DNA of 64,000 nt from Candidatus Krumholzibacteriota bacterium (GTDB lineage Bacteria > Krumholzibacteriota > Krumholzibacteriia > Krumholzibacteriales > Krumholzibacteriaceae): positions 1 to 64,000 of the forward strand of contig JAFGEZ010000038.1 of assembly GCA_016931295.1 (NCBI GenBank), given 5' to 3'. Under the pieces are notes generated by a model. It ran no database searches. It saw only the letters and a list, made by a program, of their open reading frames with translations, and was not told where the DNA came from. Shown here one piece after another: positions 9,183-18,494 of this stretch (its first letter is position 1; every line of letters begins with the position of its first letter). A program made the position numbers and the translations under genes.

Positions 9183-10364
9183 TCATTCGTGCCCGCCGTG
9201 CCCGTCGCCTGGGCCGGCGGGTGTCTCCGCGCCGGTTTGCCGCTCGCCGCTCGTCTCCGCGCCGGTCTCCCGCGGGTTGCGGAGGAATCCCTCGAAGAGA
9301 TCGGCGTGCCGGCCGATGCGATCGGGGCCGAAACGCTCCTCGTACCGCCTGCGGGCCGCCCGGCCCATTTGTTCGCGGAGGGCGTCGTCCCCGAGGAGGC
9401 GGTTCACCGCAGCCGCGAGGGCGGCCGGATCGCCCGGGGGCACGAGGAGCCCCGTCTCGCCGTCCGCGACGACCGCGGGGATCCCGCCCGTGTCCGAGGC
9501 GACGACGGGGGTGCCGACGGCGTGGGCCTCGAGATTGACGAGCCCGAAGGCCTCGTGGATGCTCGGCGACACCTGGACGGCCGCGGCGGCCATGAGCTCG
9601 TAGACGCGATCGATCGAAACGGCGCCGTGGAAACGGCATGCACCCGGCACGCCGAGTGAATCGGCGAGCCGTTCGAGAGCCGCCCGCTCCGGCCCGTCTC
9701 CGGCGATTTCGAACGTCGTCTCCGGGTGCGCGGCGACAACGTCCGGGATCGCGCGAACGAGCACGTCCACCCCCTTGCTCGGGGCGAGCCGCCCCGCGTA
9801 CACGATCGAGCGCCCCCGCGGGAGCGCGGAACCCGCGAGCGGATCGGGCAGGACGAAATGAAGGACCTCGATTCTCGCCGGCGAGACGCCGTACGAGCGC
9901 ATGAGATCCTCGCGTGTCGCCGCGCTGTTCGCGACGATCCGCGTCGCCAGGCAAAGCACGGCCCGGCGCCGCAGATCGAGGAGCCGGCGCTTCACCCCTG
10001 CGACGGCGGTATCCATCCGTATCTGGCTTGTGAGGGTGTGCCCCCACGCCACTCGCGCCGGCACGCAATCCAGCCGGCCGACGATCATGCAGAGGTTCAC
10101 CGCGGTGAAATTGCCCACGAGGCAGTCGACGCGGCGCTCATGGATCAGGCGGTGGAGAAACCGCGCGTCGGCGAGGCGCGTCGGGCTCGCCGAGGGCCAG
10201 GAGAAAATCGCCGGGTTTCCCGCCGGGGCGACGAGATCCCGTCGCCGCCCGTCGAGAAGGAGCGCGGCGCGATGGCCGCGGGCGGCGAGCTCCCCTGCGA
10301 GCAGGGAGAAGTACCGGTAGAGGGCCCCCGTTGTGCCCAGCGTGGCGAAAACGAACGATGCCAT
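9183..10364 (-). CDS. GT4-family glycosyltransferase
   Basis: A 393-residue GT-B fold enzyme of family GT4. The donor-binding half shows IVYAGRLAPSKGVDVL, the EIAGDGPERAALE nucleotide-sugar loop, and the SPSIHEAFGLVNLEAHA segment containing the conserved E-x7-E pair. The N-terminal acceptor half begins with a Gly-rich loop after FVFATLGTTGALY. It should transfer a sugar from a nucleotide-diphosphate donor to a lipid or polysaccharide acceptor at the inner membrane face. ATG at 10364 is preferred over an upstream start because the homologous domain begins at MASFVFATLG. The 242-bp spacer to the divergent subtilase gene presumably holds both promoters. Confidence 0.87.
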   Translation of the reverse strand: MASFVFATLGTTGALYRYFSLLAGELAARGHRAALLLDGRRRDLVAPAGNPAIFSWPSASPTRLADARFLHRLIHERRVDCLVGNFTAVNLCMIVGRLDCVPARVAWGHTLTSQIRMDTAVAGVKRRLLDLRRRAVLCLATRIVANSAATREDLMRSYGVSPARIEVLHFVLPDPLAGSALPRGRSIVYAGRLAPSKGVDVLVRAIPDVVAAHPETTFEIAGDGPERAALERLADSLGVPGACRFHGAVSIDRVYELMAAAAVQVSPSIHEAFGLVNLEAHAVGTPVVASDTGGIPAVVADGETGLLVPPGDPAALAAAVNRLLGDDALREQMGRAARRRYEERFGPDRIGRHADLFEGFLRNPRETGAETSGERQTGAETPAGPGDGHGGHE

Positions 10365-10606
10365 GGCGCGGTCTCCCAAACCGGAAGAAACGACCTGCGG
10401 GCGCCGGCGGACGACACCACCCACGATACCCGGGCGGCCGCCCGCGAGGCCAGCGAAATCCGCGCCTGGAAAAGACGTGGCAATCCTCCGAGCGGTGGTA
10501 TACCGTTTGCAATTGTCAGGTATTCACCGGACGGCCGCCGGCGTGTGTACGGAACGACGGGGAATCATGCGGCACGCCCGGGAACGACGTCATATCAGGG
10601 GACCCG

Positions 10607-13600
10607 ATGAACCGATCGAACGGAAGGTATACCGTGACCAGCATCAACGCCTCGCGCGGGGGAATCGTGCGTTTCGCCCTGCTTTTCGCTGTCCTCGCGC
10701 TCGTCCCCCCGGGCGCGCGCGCGGCCGGCGAGGCGGCAAACGACGGGTACACGAGCGTCATGATCCATGCAGACCGTGCCGGCGTCCGCGCCATCGAGCG
10801 CGAGATCGCCGCCATCACCGGGCGCGCCGGCCGGCGACTCCTCGTTCCGCGCTATCGCGAAACGGTCCTCGCCGAACTCGATGCGCTCGTGGGCGAATTG
10901 CGTCCCCTCGTCGAGGCGGGTTCGGTCCGGAACGTGCGCCCGCTCTGGATCGCCGGCGCCGTCGTCGCCGACGTGCGGGCGGAGGCGGTCGACGGGATCG
11001 CCCTGCTGCCGGGCGTCGATTGCGTCGTCTCCACCGATCGGGCCGCCGCGAACGCGGCGGCCGGCCCCGCGGCCCGGAACGGCCGGGGCGGTTTGTACGC
11101 CCCCATGGCCGACGACACCTCCTGGGCCCTCGGGCGACTCGGCGTGACGGGGCTCTGGGCGGCCGGGCTGACCGGCGAGGGGGTCGTCGTCGCCATCCTC
11201 GACACGGGCGTCGACGAGACGCATCCCGACCTCTCCGGGCGTCTCTGGACCAACCCCGGCGAGATCCCGGGGAACGGCCTCGACGATGACGGCAACTGGT
11301 ACGTCGACGATGTTCACGGCTACGACTTCGCCGGCCGCACGGAAGAGATCGCCGACTTCGACGGCCATGGCACACGGGTGGCCGGCTGCGTCGCCGGCGA
11401 CGGCACGGCCGGCTCGGCGACCGGCGCCGCCCCGGGCAGCCGGATCATGATCTGCAAGGCCTTCGAGGATCTCTCCGCGATCGACGACATGGACTGCTTC
11501 GAGGCGATCCAGTACGCCGTCGAGAACGGCGCCGATGTCATCAACATGAGCTTCGGCGTCGCGGCGGCGGACCGCCGCGGCTGGCGCGAGACCTGTCGCG
11601 CCGCCTCGCTTCTCGGCACCACGATCGTCGCCGAGGCCGGCGACGGACGGGGCGACCTCTCGGCTCCCGTACCGGCGAACATCCCGACGCCAGGCGACGT
11701 CCCCTCCCCCACCGCCCCCGGCAACGAAAGCGGCGTCATCACGATCGGCGCCGTCACGAAGAGTGACGCGATCTGGGATCCGGCCCCCGACACCCTCGGC
11801 AGCGGCGAGGGCCCGGTGAGCTGGGAGACCGTCTCCCCCTACCTCGACCACCCGTATCCGCCGGGGCTCGTCAAGCCCGACCTCGCCGCGCCGGGCGACA
11901 GCCTGCGGACCACGGCGCCCGGTGGCGGGTACGTCGACGACGTGTCCGGCACATCCTACGCCGCGCCACTCACGGCCGGCGTCGCCGCGCTCCTCCTCCA
12001 GCAGGACCCGAACCTCCTGCCCGCCCGGCTCGACTCGATCCTCCAGGCGACGGCCATCGACCTCGGCGCGCCCGGAAAGGACAGCGATTTCGGCGCCGGC
12101 CTGGTCGACGCCGCCGCGGCCTCCGCCGTGCTCGAGCAGAACGTGGCGAGCGGGCACATCACGGAGAACACGACGTGGTACTCGGGGATCGTCTACCTCG
12201 TGACGGGCGACCTCACGATCGATCCCGGCGTCACCCTCGCCATCGAGGCCGGCGTGATCGTCAAGGTGGGTGCCGGCGCGAGCATCGTCGTGGAGGGCGT
12301 GCTTTTCCCGCAGGGCACCTCGACCGTCCCGGTCGTCTTCACCTCCTGGCGCGACGACGCGGTCGGCGGCGACACGAACGGCGACGGCCCGTCGGCGGGC
12401 GAGGCGGGCGACTGGGGCCAGGTCCGGATCGTCGGCACGGGGAACGTCATCCAGTTCTGCGAGTTTTACTTCGGCGGCAGCACCGACGACGTCGACGCCG
12501 TCCTCTACGTTGCCGGCGGCGACCCCGTGATCCGCTACTGCCGTATCGAGTCGGGATACGAGTACGGCGACTGGATCTATTGCGAGGGCGGCTCGCCGAT
12601 CGTCGAGCACAACCGGATCGTGGCCGAGGGCCTCTCGCCGACGAAGCACGTCACGGCGATCCACGCCACGGGCGGCTCGCCACGGATCCGCTTCAACCGG
12701 ATCGAGTTCACCGGCACCTTCGCCTTCGTCCGCGGCATCCAGCTCGACGACGTCTCGTCGGGCGCCGTCGCCCTGGGCAACCGGATCGACGACACCTGCC
12801 TCTGGAACGGCGGGTCGGATTTCATCATCCGCTGCGCCGGCTCGACCGCCCCCGAGATCTCGGCGGACACGATCGCCACGCTCTATGGCAACGGCATCGG
12901 CTGCTCGCTCGGCACGGCGGCGACTCTCTCGGCCAACGTCGTCTCGGGCGGCGGCGCGGGGCGGGGCATCTACTGCCACGAGAGCGCGAACGTCGTCGTC
13001 ACGGGCAACAAGGTGTCCTCGTTCGCGTACGGCATCGAGAGCTACCGGTGCCGCCCGACGATCACGAGCAACACGATCTCGCACACGGCGACCGTCGGCG
13101 AGCGCTACCCCTTCGTCCACGTGGGAAGCGCCTGGCCCTCGTACGCGAGCAACACGGTGAGCGGCACCTGCATGCACGCGATCGGCGTGAAGGGGGTCAC
13201 CGACGGCAACCTCGCCTGGAACGACATCGAGGGGCGCGGCTGGCCCTACGTCCTGATCGACAACTTCATCGTGAACGCCGGCGACACCCTCGCCGTCCCC
13301 GCCGGCCTGGTCATCAAGGTGAGCCTCGACAGGATCTTCTACCTGAACGGCCTCCTCGCGCTCGGCGCCACGGCGGCCGACCCGGTCATCTTCACCTCCT
13401 GGCGAGACGACACGGCGGGCGGCGACAGCAACGGCGACGGCCCCTCGGCCGGCGTGCCGGGCGACTGGGGCTATCTCCGCATCGCCAACGGAGACAACCT
13501 CATCGAGCACTGCGAGTTCCGCTACGGCGGCAACACGGCCTACTACGACGACTACGCCATCTACGTGGCATCGTGCGACCCGGTGATCCGCCGCTGCTCG

Positions 13601-15508
13601 ATCCTCGAGTGCAAGGACAACAACGTCTACGGCATCTACTGCGAGTACGCGGCCCCGACGATCGAGGACTGCACGATCCGGACGACCCCGGTCGTCAGCG
13701 CGAACGCGACGGCGATCTACTGCGTGTACAGCGCCGGCCAGCCGATGTTCACCGGCAACACGATCTCGGGGTTCCGCGTTGGGGTGCTCGTCAACGGCAT
13801 CGGCACGACGGGCACCCAGCCGCGCGTCACCGGCAACTCCTTCGACGGCACGGGGACCGACGCGACGGGCTATGGCGTCTACTGCATCGGCGCGGCCGGC
13901 GCCATCTGGCACCCCTACATCGAGGGCAACGAGCTCATCGGCAACTGCACGGGCTGGGGCGTCTACCTGAACAACGTCGGCGACGGAACGATCGTGCAGA
14001 ACAACGACATCTTCGATTTCTCGCTCGGCGGCGTGCGCGGCGCGGGAGCGAGCGGGTGGATCACGTCCAACTCGATCGCGCAGGGCACCGGCTACGTCGG
14101 CATGGGCACGGGGATCGAGGCGAACGCGGCGAGCGACCTCATCATCACCGGAAACATGATCAACGGCTTCGCGACCGGCGTCCACAGCGCGTCGACGTCG
14201 ACCGCCGCTTCGAGCGACCTCACGATACGGAACAACCACATCCTGAACGCCGCCGGCGACGGGCTGCGCTTCGAGTCGCTCGACACCCTCGCCTGGGACG
14301 GACCCACGGTCGTCGTCGAGAACAACGACATCTGGGGGCACGGCGGCTACAACCTGTCCCTCGGGCACTACCAATCGCCCGCTTCGCGCCACATCGCTGC
14401 GACCGGGAACTGGTGGGGCACGGCGAACGCCGATACCGTCGCGATGGGCATCTTCGATTACACCGACAATGTCCTCTCCCCGGTCTGCGATTACGAGCCA
14501 TACCTCACCGAGCCGATCGAGGACGACGTGCCCAACCTCTGGGTTTTCCCCGCGCGGCTCCACGTGGCGATGTTCCCGAACGAGGCGAAGTCGACGACGT
14601 TCATGCTCGGCAACTCCGGCGTCCGCGACCTCACCTTCGCGATCACCGAGGGGATCGGCGAGACGGCCGCCGAGATCCGCCAGACGCCCGTGCCGGGCTC
14701 GGGGCGCGAGCCGGTGACCCTCTTCGACGTGCCGTGGATCTTCGAGACGCCCACCGACGGCACGATCCTCGGCGGCCAGCAGGAGGAGATCGAGGTCTTC
14801 TTCTCCTCCACCGGCCTCACGGACAGCATCTACACGTCGTACCTCATCCTCGACACGAACGATCCCGACATGAGCACCTTCGTCATGCCGGCGACGATGG
14901 AGGTCTCCCACGTCTTCGTCACCGGGCCGAACGGCGGCGAGTCCTACCAGGAGAAGAACGACATCAATGTCACATGGACGACCGCCTACAGCGGCGACGT
15001 GGAGGAGATCGACATCCTCTTCTCGAGCGACAACGGCCAGCACTTCTACCCGGTCGTCGCGGGCGAGCCGAACGACGGCTCGTTCAGCTGGCGGATCCCC
15101 GGCCTCTCCTCGGACAGCTGCCGCGTGATGGTGATCGCCCACTATCCGTCCGACCGCGCCTATTTCGACGTGAGCGACAGCGTCTTCTCGATCATCGCGC
15201 CGGTCGACGCGGGGGAGATCCCCGGGATCCGGCGCGCGGCGCTGCGCCAGAACTTCCCCAACCCCTTCAACCCGTCGACGACGATCACCTTCGCACTGCC
15301 CGAGAGGACGCGCGTGCGCCTCGACGTCTACGCGCCGGACGGCCGGCACGTGGCCACGCTCGTCGATGGCGAGCGCGACGCGGGGATCCACACGGTGATG
15401 TGGGACGGGGTGAACGGACGGGGTGCTCCGGTGTCCTCGGGGATCTTTTTCTGCCGCATGCGCGCCGGCGGACGCACCGAGACGCGGAAGCTGATCCTCG
15501 TCAGGTAG
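10607..15508 (+). CDS. Secreted S8 peptidase with duplicated right-handed beta-helix and C-terminal sorting domain
   Basis: A 1,633-residue exported protein. After a signal peptide (to about residue 45) and a propeptide-like region, a subtilase domain carries candidate catalytic Asp199 (ILDTGVDETHPD), His254 (DGHGTRVAGC) and Ser450 (SGTSYAAP). Residues about 520-1300 form NosD-like beta-helix repeats; the module starting near FTSWRDD(A/T)xGGD occurs twice, 351 codons apart. A beta-sandwich follows (about 1305-1435), then an Ig-like GPNGGESYxE domain and the C-terminal tail NFPNPFNPSTTITFALP ending TRKLILVR. The start is taken at 10607, next to AGGGGA and just before the signal peptide; the open frame upstream lacks protein-like features. 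It converges on the 15525 gene with only 16 bases between stops. Confidence 0.92.
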   Translation: MNRSNGRYTVTSINASRGGIVRFALLFAVLALVPPGARAAGEAANDGYTSVMIHADRAGVRAIEREIAAITGRAGRRLLVPRYRETVLAELDALVGELRPLVEAGSVRNVRPLWIAGAVVADVRAEAVDGIALLPGVDCVVSTDRAAANAAAGPAARNGRGGLYAPMADDTSWALGRLGVTGLWAAGLTGEGVVVAILDTGVDETHPDLSGRLWTNPGEIPGNGLDDDGNWYVDDVHGYDFAGRTEEIADFDGHGTRVAGCVAGDGTAGSATGAAPGSRIMICKAFEDLSAIDDMDCFEAIQYAVENGADVINMSFGVAAADRRGWRETCRAASLLGTTIVAEAGDGRGDLSAPVPANIPTPGDVPSPTAPGNESGVITIGAVTKSDAIWDPAPDTLGSGEGPVSWETVSPYLDHPYPPGLVKPDLAAPGDSLRTTAPGGGYVDDVSGTSYAAPLTAGVAALLLQQDPNLLPARLDSILQATAIDLGAPGKDSDFGAGLVDAAAASAVLEQNVASGHITENTTWYSGIVYLVTGDLTIDPGVTLAIEAGVIVKVGAGASIVVEGVLFPQGTSTVPVVFTSWRDDAVGGDTNGDGPSAGEAGDWGQVRIVGTGNVIQFCEFYFGGSTDDVDAVLYVAGGDPVIRYCRIESGYEYGDWIYCEGGSPIVEHNRIVAEGLSPTKHVTAIHATGGSPRIRFNRIEFTGTFAFVRGIQLDDVSSGAVALGNRIDDTCLWNGGSDFIIRCAGSTAPEISADTIATLYGNGIGCSLGTAATLSANVVSGGGAGRGIYCHESANVVVTGNKVSSFAYGIESYRCRPTITSNTISHTATVGERYPFVHVGSAWPSYASNTVSGTCMHAIGVKGVTDGNLAWNDIEGRGWPYVLIDNFIVNAGDTLAVPAGLVIKVSLDRIFYLNGLLALGATAADPVIFTSWRDDTAGGDSNGDGPSAGVPGDWGYLRIANGDNLIEHCEFRYGGNTAYYDDYAIYVASCDPVIRRCSILECKDNNVYGIYCEYAAPTIEDCTIRTTPVVSANATAIYCVYSAGQPMFTGNTISGFRVGVLVNGIGTTGTQPRVTGNSFDGTGTDATGYGVYCIGAAGAIWHPYIEGNELIGNCTGWGVYLNNVGDGTIVQNNDIFDFSLGGVRGAGASGWITSNSIAQGTGYVGMGTGIEANAASDLIITGNMINGFATGVHSASTSTAASSDLTIRNNHILNAAGDGLRFESLDTLAWDGPTVVVENNDIWGHGGYNLSLGHYQSPASRHIAATGNWWGTANADTVAMGIFDYTDNVLSPVCDYEPYLTEPIEDDVPNLWVFPARLHVAMFPNEAKSTTFMLGNSGVRDLTFAITEGIGETAAEIRQTPVPGSGREPVTLFDVPWIFETPTDGTILGGQQEEIEVFFSSTGLTDSIYTSYLILDTNDPDMSTFVMPATMEVSHVFVTGPNGGESYQEKNDINVTWTTAYSGDVEEIDILFSSDNGQHFYPVVAGEPNDGSFSWRIPGLSSDSCRVMVIAHYPSDRAYFDVSDSVFSIIAPVDAGEIPGIRRAALRQNFPNPFNPSTTITFALPERTRVRLDVYAPDGRHVATLVDGERDAGIHTVMWDGVNGRGAPVSSGIFFCRMRAGGRTETRKLILVR

Positions 15509-15524
15509 GGGGCGGGGGCGCCTG

Positions 15525-16373
15525 TCAGCGGCCGGGGTTTCGGGCCGAGACGGCGAGAAGCTTGCCGGCGAACTCGGTCTCCTTCTCCCCCATGTCCTTG
15601 TGGAACGAGATCTTCTCGAAGCCGGCCCGCCCGAGCATCCCGCGGAGCTCGGCCGGCCGGTAGGCCTGGGTCGTCGAGGCATAGCGGGTCGTCTCGCCGC
15701 TTTCGGCGTCGACGATGAGCCAGCGGCTCACGGTCGCCGCGGCTTCCTCCCGCCAGAAATGCTCCTCGAGCCAGAGATGCGGCCGGTCGGAGAAGAGCCC
15801 GCGCTCGAGCGCCTGCCACCACGGCGGCTCCTTTCCCTGGCGCTCGATCTCCTCGCAGGTGGCGACCTCGACGAGGACGCGCCCGCCGGGCGCGAGGGCG
15901 GCCCGGGCGCGGCAAAGGATATCGAAGGCCTCCTCGCGGCGGAAGACGCCGAACTCCCCGAAGACCATCATGACGAGATCGAAATTCTCTCCGAACTCCG
16001 CCTCGCGGACATCGGCGAGATGGTAGGCGATCTCGAGACCCGCCGCGGCCGCCTCCTCGCGGGCGTGGCGGATCGAGGCGGGACCGAAATCGATCCCGAC
16101 ACACCGGTGGCCCCGCGCGGCGAGGCGCCGCGCGTAGAGCCCGGGACCGCAGGCGAGGTCGAGGATGCTGGACGGGCCATCGAGGAAGCGCTTCCCGATC
16201 CAGTCGACGTGCCGGTCGACGACCGCCTCGCGCCGGCTCGCCCAGTCGCTCTCCTGCGAGAGGTGGGTCGCGAGGATCCGCTCGCTGAACGCGGGATCGT
16301 TCCAGGGGATCTTCTCCCCCTCCTCCCACGGGTCCGGGGGGATCTTGCGTTCGATGATGTCTCGCAGGTCCAT
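15525..16373 (-). CDS. SAM-dependent methyltransferase
   Basis: A 282-residue class I methyltransferase. Motif I ILDLACGPGLYARRLA, motif II RCVGIDFGPASI and the LVMMVFGEFGVF and LAPGGRVLVEV segments are all in order. A long Trp-rich loop (PPWWQALERGLFSDRPHLWLEEHFW) follows the core and probably shapes an unknown substrate site. The ATG at 16373 follows GGGAG. The gene starts eight bases after the stop of the von Willebrand A gene, so the two are probably co-transcribed, although no functional tie is evident. Confidence 0.85.
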   Translation of the reverse strand: MDLRDIIERKIPPDPWEEGEKIPWNDPAFSERILATHLSQESDWASRREAVVDRHVDWIGKRFLDGPSSILDLACGPGLYARRLAARGHRCVGIDFGPASIRHAREEAAAAGLEIAYHLADVREAEFGENFDLVMMVFGEFGVFRREEAFDILCRARAALAPGGRVLVEVATCEEIERQGKEPPWWQALERGLFSDRPHLWLEEHFWREEAAATVSRWLIVDAESGETTRYASTTQAYRPAELRGMLGRAGFEKISFHKDMGEKETEFAGKLLAVSARNPGR

Positions 16374-16381
16374 TCGTCTCC

Positions 16382-17059
16382 CTACCGGTCCGGTGAGTTG
16401 CTCCGCATTTTCAGCGAGGACCACGTGTTCTCCGCGACCGGCGTCGCCAGGATGTTCGCGACGAGTGCGCCGGGGTTTCCCAGAGTATGCACCGGGGAAC
16501 CGAGCGTTGCCAGGTATTCCTCCAGCCCGTAGTTTGAACCGACGGCGACCGGAAAGACGGTCGCGCCGAGGGCGACGAGGTCATCGATCTCCTGCTGGGC
16601 CGCCTGCTTCGCATTGGCCGTGTCGATCGGCCGGTTGGGCTCGCCGTCGGTCAGCACGACGACGATGTCGGGAAATCCGCTCCTGCCGTATACCATCAAC
16701 TGACTCCGCGCGCCGCGCAATCCGCAGTACAGGCAGGTTCCGTCGCCTCCGCACCAGACCATGTTCGCAAGCGCCCCGACGACGGATGCGGAATCCGCAT
16801 TCAACGCGACGATCAGCCGCTCCGACAGGGCGAAACCGTAGGCGCCGAAGCGCGCCGCTCTCGGCCCGGTGAAGTCGAACGCCGCGACGACGTCGAGGCA
16901 GTACTGCTTCATGGCCGCGAACTCCCCCGAGTCGATGCTGTTCGATTCGTCTATCACGAACACGACATCGGCGTACGCCGACACCTTTGCCGGCGCAAAG
17001 CCGACAACCGCCAGGCAGGCGACCGAAACGAGAATGAATCTGGAAAGGTTACCGTACAT
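16382..17059 (-). CDS. Secreted von Willebrand factor type A domain protein
   Basis: A signal peptide (residues 1-29, ending VSAYA) is followed directly by one VWA domain of about 190 residues. The metal-ion-dependent adhesion site is visible: VFVIDESNSIDSG (DxSxS) and VVVLTDGEPN, with FAAMKQYCLDVV helix. Four cysteines cluster at MVWCGGDGTCLYCG and could form disulfides or bind metal, which is unusual for this fold. An AAGGAGG site precedes the ATG. It probably binds a protein or matrix ligand outside the cell. No C-terminal sorting tail is present. Confidence 0.87.
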   Translation of the reverse strand: MYGNLSRFILVSVACLAVVGFAPAKVSAYADVVFVIDESNSIDSGEFAAMKQYCLDVVAAFDFTGPRAARFGAYGFALSERLIVALNADSASVVGALANMVWCGGDGTCLYCGLRGARSQLMVYGRSGFPDIVVVLTDGEPNRPIDTANAKQAAQQEIDDLVALGATVFPVAVGSNYGLEEYLATLGSPVHTLGNPGALVANILATPVAENTWSSLKMRSNSPDR

Positions 17060-17249
17060 CGACGCCTCCTTCGTCCCTGTCCCCGGCGAGCGCCGGAAAA
17101 CGATTGCAAGACATGTACAGATGGCGTGATACGGATTCGCGTGCGCCGCGCATGACGGATCCCGTCCATCAGCCCGGACTACGCATCAGAAGATGTAACA
17201 CGAAGGTGGCGAGACTGCAAGCACGATCGGGAGCATCGCGCATTCGGCG

Positions 17250-17708
17250 TCAACGGCGGTCGGCCAACCCGGAGGTCCTCGCCGGCGAATCGCCCCACCA
17301 GAACAGGCTTTTGGCGCGCCAGAGATAAAGAATAGCCCAGACGGAGAAGAGAACGAACGGCGAGAAGAGCACGGCCCCGGGGCTGACCAGGCCGAGGCGC
17401 GCGTCACGGCACCAGATCACCGTCATGGAGTAGAGCCAGAGGATGTTGACCATCTGCGCGGCGAGCCAGCCCCACGCCCGCATCCGCCAGAGGCCGACGG
17501 CGCCGACGACGAGGGTGAGCGCCGCCCACACGAGATCGCCGACCATGAATCCGAAGGTCGCCGACACCGAGCCCGCGTCCATTTCCCCGGGCGATGCGGC
17601 TCCGGGGGCGAAGAGCCGTGCGTACACGAGCACCCAGAAGGCGATCGTGAGCATGGCGGCGAACGCGTCGACGACGGCGATGACGGTGATGCCGCGGGGT
17701 CGCTTCAT
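17250..17708 (-). CDS. Four-helix integral membrane protein, unknown function
   Basis: 152 residues with about four hydrophobic helices (ITVIAVVDAFAAMLTIAFWVL; FGFMVGDLVWAALTLVVGAV; MVNILWLYSMTVIW; VLFSPFVLFSVWAILYLW) separated by short polar loops. The N-terminus KRPRGITVIAVVDAF is reminiscent of small DoxX-like or conserved hypothetical membrane proteins. The ATG at 17708 is used because the open frame upstream of it is not hydrophobic or protein-like. The 190-bp spacer to the von Willebrand gene shows no obvious feature. Confidence 0.6.
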   Translation of the reverse strand: MKRPRGITVIAVVDAFAAMLTIAFWVLVYARLFAPGAASPGEMDAGSVSATFGFMVGDLVWAALTLVVGAVGLWRMRAWGWLAAQMVNILWLYSMTVIWCRDARLGLVSPGAVLFSPFVLFSVWAILYLWRAKSLFWWGDSPARTSGLADRR

Positions 17709-17793
17709 GATGATCCTGCCTGCCTTTCCCTGTGCGGATTCATCTCGATCGCTTCTCTGCAGCAGCGATGAGCATTTCGCGCGCTCTATCACG

Positions 17794-18426
17794 CTAGAAC
17801 CAGCTTTCCTTTTTCGCGGGGCCTTCCCTGGAACGAACATACTTGATTGCCGGTTCACGTTCGTTCACTGAGATCGCCTCGATGTAAAGGCTTTCTTTCG
17901 GGCCAACGCCGGGAACGGAGATGACGAACATGCTGTCCCTGGTGACGACGGATGACGTGCCAGGAAAGGCAGGTGTGATCTCCCATTGCGCCGGAGGCCT
18001 GCTGAAGGCGACTTCGACGCGCTCCGCCGTCCGTTCACCGTTGTTACGCACGCGAACGTCGATCTCCCATACCTTGTCGACACGCTGATCGAGAAAGGCA
18101 CGGGACGCGGATATGGACGCGTATCCTCTCACGCTGTCGGAGTTCAAATGAACCATCAACATCGTCACCTTGTCGCCTCTTTCATTCCTCGGCCAGGTCG
18201 GGTTGCCGCGAACGTCGTCCGCCAACCAGTCATCGTCCCGATGTTTCCTGAGAAAAGAACCGATGCTGTCTGGCCGCATGATTGTATCGTATCCTCGTGG
18301 TGCGACGGCATAGACCAGCCCGGGACGAGGCTCAAGCCAGCGCTGAACATACAGGGTCAACAGCACGCTGATCGAAGCGACGAAGAGATTCGAGATTATC
18401 GGGTGCCTGTTTCGAGAACGAACCAT
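17794..18426 (-). CDS. Membrane-anchored hypothetical protein
   Basis: 210 residues with one N-terminal transmembrane helix (about residues 10-28, NLFVASISVLLTLYVQ) and a soluble remainder predicted to be beta-rich and extracytoplasmic. The segment VWEIDVRVRNNGERTAERVEVAF resembles a CARDB-like or other Ig-like strand pattern, without further similarity recognised. Start ATG at 18426 follows GGTGGAA; an alternative ATG lies at 18462. From here to about 20,300 GC content and codon use drop compared with the flanks, consistent with acquired DNA. Confidence 0.6.
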   Translation of the reverse strand: MVRSRNRHPIISNLFVASISVLLTLYVQRWLEPRPGLVYAVAPRGYDTIMRPDSIGSFLRKHRDDDWLADDVRGNPTWPRNERGDKVTMLMVHLNSDSVRGYASISASRAFLDQRVDKVWEIDVRVRNNGERTAERVEVAFSRPPAQWEITPAFPGTSSVVTRDSMFVISVPGVGPKESLYIEAISVNEREPAIKYVRSREGPAKKESWF

Positions 18427-18494
18427 TGATTCCACCGAGGCAAACAGAAGCCCAGATTTCATGAAGCCGCTGCGGCAACGATTCGCGACATGAT

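Noticed and set aside
10595-15682. A 1,695-codon antisense frame opposite the second subtilase
   Set aside because: Low-complexity Asp/Val/Arg translation without motifs; the plus-strand frame has catalytic Asp, His and Ser, beta-helix repeats and a sorting tail.
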